Shown piece after piece: positions 5,792 through 6,712 of a stretch of 6,712 nt of DNA (positions are counted from its first letter, which is position 1; every line of letters begins with the position of its first letter). The translations under genes were made by a program, and so were the position numbers. Below the pieces are notes generated by a model. It was given only the letters and a program-made list of their open reading frames with translations, was not told the DNA's origin and did not search any database. Source of the DNA: Atopobiaceae bacterium UBA7016 (GTDB taxonomy: Bacteria > Actinomycetota > Coriobacteriia > Coriobacteriales > Atopobiaceae); assembly GCA_002449555.1 (NCBI GenBank), contig DJXA01000097.1, forward strand, positions 1 through 6,712, in the 5' to 3' direction.

Positions 5792-6088
5792 TTAGTCCTT
5801 CTTCTCGTAACGGCGAGCGATCATGTGACGCTTGACGGTGTCGTTGATGCGCAGGACACGGTCGAGCTCCTTGATCTGGTCAGGATCAGCCTGGAAGTTG
5901 ATGAGGGTATAGTCACCCTCGCTGATGTGGTCAATCTCGTAGGCGAGCTTGCGCTTGCCCCAGTCCACGACCTCCTCGATGACGCCACCACCCTCGGTGA
6001 TTGCGACTTCGATACGCTTCATTGCGCCGGCGCGGGCCTCTTCAGTTGACGCGGGATCGACAAAGAACAGCAGTTCATAAGCCTTCAT
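5792..6088 (-). CDS. rpsF: 30S ribosomal protein S6 (bS6)
   Basis: bS6 forms a heterodimer with S18 and binds the central domain of 16S rRNA. The 98-residue product begins MKAYELLFFVDP and shows the family segments VIEEVVDWGKRKLAYEI, GDYTLINFQADPDQIKELDRVL and VKRHMIARRYEK. An in-frame GTG at 6097 would add three residues, but it overlaps the strong AGGAGGTG (6095-6102). The ATG at 6088, eight bases downstream of AGGAGG, is therefore the start. The protein lacks the acidic C-terminal tail seen in enteric S6 and ends EKKD. It is the first gene of the rpsF-ssb-rpsR-rplI operon, with a candidate promoter and leader hairpin upstream. Confidence 0.97.
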   Translation of the reverse strand: MKAYELLFFVDPASTEEARAGAMKRIEVAITEGGGVIEEVVDWGKRKLAYEIDHISEGDYTLINFQADPDQIKELDRVLRINDTVKRHMIARRYEKKD

Positions 6089-6114
6089 TGTGGTCACCTC
6101 CTCTGGGCTAAACG

Positions 6115-6143
6115 GCCCCGGATAGTGAAGGTGCCTCCGGGGC
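6115..6143 (-). promoter_or_regulatory. Leader hairpin upstream of rpsF
   Basis: GCCCCGGA and TCCGGGGC (complements at 6136-6143 and 6115-6122) form a perfect 8-bp stem with a 13-base loop on the mRNA. It lies just upstream of the rpsF ribosome binding site and downstream of the candidate promoter. Many bacteria have an rpsF leader that binds the S6:S18 complex for autoregulation and shows a conserved unpaired CCG. A CCG follows the stem here, but I cannot confirm the motif by eye. Confidence 0.5.
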
Positions 6144-6148
6144 AGGAA

Positions 6149-6171
6149 AGGTTCGACCTAGCATCGTAGCA
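6149..6171 (-). promoter_or_regulatory. Candidate extended -10 promoter of the rpsF operon with palindrome at the start point
   Basis: On the minus strand TGCTACGAT (6163-6171) fits an extended -10 (TGN then TACGAT, four of six to TATAAT). The -35 region is GC-rich and poor, as is allowed for extended -10 promoters. The palindrome AGGTCGAACCT (6149-6159; arms AGGT/ACCT) covers the expected transcription start near 6156, a place where an operator would act. The leader would be about 67 bases. Confidence 0.45.
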
Positions 6172-6410
6172 CATGAAGCCTCTGGCGCGGGTACTGCGAC
6201 CTGCTCTTTTTAAGGCTCACCCACACTCTTGACACAACTTCGCCCTGACCTTGGGGAGCTAGCTTACTCAAGCCGCCTTGCACCAAGTTCGCATCCGCCT
6301 GCACGAATCTGGCAGCAGGCTGGATTCGTGCAGGTCAGATGGCCTGTTTCTTGGGTCGTGTTATAAGACTGGGCATGTGCGTCTGCACAGGGTCTACACA
6401 AAGGGCCGGG
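6172..6410. other. Intergenic stretch between the acidic-protein gene and the rpsF promoter
   Basis: No gene is seen. The stretch holds a 37-base inverted repeat (6298-6334), overlapping short CTTG/CAAG palindromes at 6269-6288, the octamer palindrome AGCTAGCT at 6257-6264, and a possible -10 TATAAC on the minus strand at 6360-6365 without a clear -35. No intrinsic terminator with a T-tract was found after the upstream gene. Confidence 0.5.
6298..6334. repeat. 12-bp inverted repeat downstream of the acidic-protein gene
   Basis: Arms CCTGCACGAATC (6298-6309) and GATTCGTGCAGG (6323-6334) are exact reverse complements. Two G·U-capable and two further pairs can extend the stem inward, leaving a loop of about five bases. 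No T-tract follows on either strand. It may stabilise a 3' end, act as a Rho-dependent or weak terminator, or be a small interspersed repeat. Confidence 0.7.
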
Positions 6411-6712
6411 TTACTCCTGATTGTCCGCTTCGGTCGGTGCTTCCGGCTCCTCGTGGGAAACGTACTCGAAGGGCTGTGCGACCGGCGCGGGAACAACTAA
6501 TGCCTCGGCGGCGTCCTCTTCGTCATTGTCCAGGTCATCCAGCACGATGGGCGTGACCTGCTCCGATTGAATCGGTTCGACAGCGTCGGTAGGCACGCTG
6601 AGCTCGGCCGTGGTATCAAGATCTTGCGCGGGGTCGGGATCCAGTTCGGGTTCAGGCTCGGGTTCCGGCTCGGGCTCGGACTCGAGCTCCGAATCAGACT
6701 CGACCTCTGGTT
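6411..6712 (-). CDS. C-terminal part of an unrecognised, highly acidic protein
   Basis: The frame is open from the right window edge to a TAA at 6411-6413 and gives 99 residues; the start lies outside. An internal GTG at 6596 has no support as a start because the frame and the same composition continue upstream. The segment has 34 Asp/Glu and no Lys or Arg. It contains a Pro-Glu run (EPEPEPEPEPE at about residues 12-22 of the visible part), a second acidic patch DDLDNDEEDAAE (58-69), and the end PTEADNQE. This is a disordered tail, and no catalytic or binding motif is visible. In other actinobacteria a penicillin-binding protein or conserved membrane protein lies upstream of rpsF and can have a Pro-rich end, but nothing here identifies the product. 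Confidence 0.8.
   Translation of the reverse strand, partial: PEVESDSELESEPEPEPEPEPELDPDPAQDLDTTAELSVPTDAVEPIQSEQVTPIVLDDLDNDEEDAAEALVVPAPVAQPFEYVSHEEPEAPTEADNQE
6649..6684 (-). repeat. 12-base tandem repeat coding for Pro-Glu
   Basis: Three degenerate 12-base units (6649-6660, 6661-6672, 6673-6684; first two differ at one base) make up the core of the Pro-Glu run in the acidic tail. As an in-frame 6/12-base repeat it can change length by slippage without breaking the frame. Confidence 0.75.

Noticed and set aside
4256..6049. Very long plus-strand open frame opposite rplI, rpsR, ssb and rpsF (597 codons)
   Set aside because: It spans four well-supported minus-strand genes and the terminator; the composition is that of an antisense shadow.
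6229..6234. Perfect TTGACA on the plus strand as a -35
   Set aside because: No -10-like hexamer follows at 16-18 bases and no plus-strand gene lies downstream.
2313..6426. 12-base identity TCCTGATTGTCC between the giant hairpin (2313-2324) and the end of the acidic-protein gene (6415-6426)
   Set aside because: The second copy is coding (DNQE end) and the flanks do not match; most likely chance.

Overview
The window looks like a high-GC actinobacterial chromosome, most likely a member of the Coriobacteriia (Collinsella-like). This rests on protein character and gene order and was not checked by a search. All eight recognisable genes lie on the minus strand, so transcription runs from high to low coordinates. 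The order rpsF-ssb-rpsR-rplI followed by dnaB is a classic, often origin-proximal, bacterial cluster.

Layout in the direction of transcription: (1) 6712-6411, the C-terminal end of an unrecognised, extremely acidic protein with a Pro-Glu repeat. (2) 6410-6089, a gap of about 320 bases with a 12-bp inverted repeat, a candidate extended -10 promoter and a leader hairpin in front of rpsF. (3) 6088-4334, the tightly packed rpsF-ssb-rpsR-rplI operon (ribosomal proteins S6, S18 and L9 plus single-stranded DNA-binding protein), ending in a strong intrinsic terminator at 4278-4313. (4) About 490 bases of AT-richer non-coding DNA with several small palindromes and a repeated octamer. (5) dnaB (3789-2395), the replicative helicase. 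(6) A perfect 82-bp inverted repeat with a 5-base loop, starting 17 bases after the dnaB stop. (7) purA (2081-801), adenylosuccinate synthase. (8) A second, REP-like inverted repeat. (9) The N-terminal half of purD, cut by the window edge.

The genes are housekeeping functions. S6 and S18 bind 16S rRNA together, L9 is in the large subunit, and SSB and DnaB act at the replication fork. PurA makes adenylosuccinate from IMP, and PurD carries out the second step of IMP synthesis. I see no defence system, CRISPR array, tRNA, rRNA or transposase gene.

The unusual material is between the genes. The 169-base near-perfect palindrome between dnaB and purA is the strongest anomaly. A 54-base REP-like hairpin sits between purA and purD, and the AT-rich dnaB upstream region carries repeated motifs. 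Three starts were moved inward from the longest open frame (purA, ssb, rpsF) on the basis of ribosome binding sites and family length.
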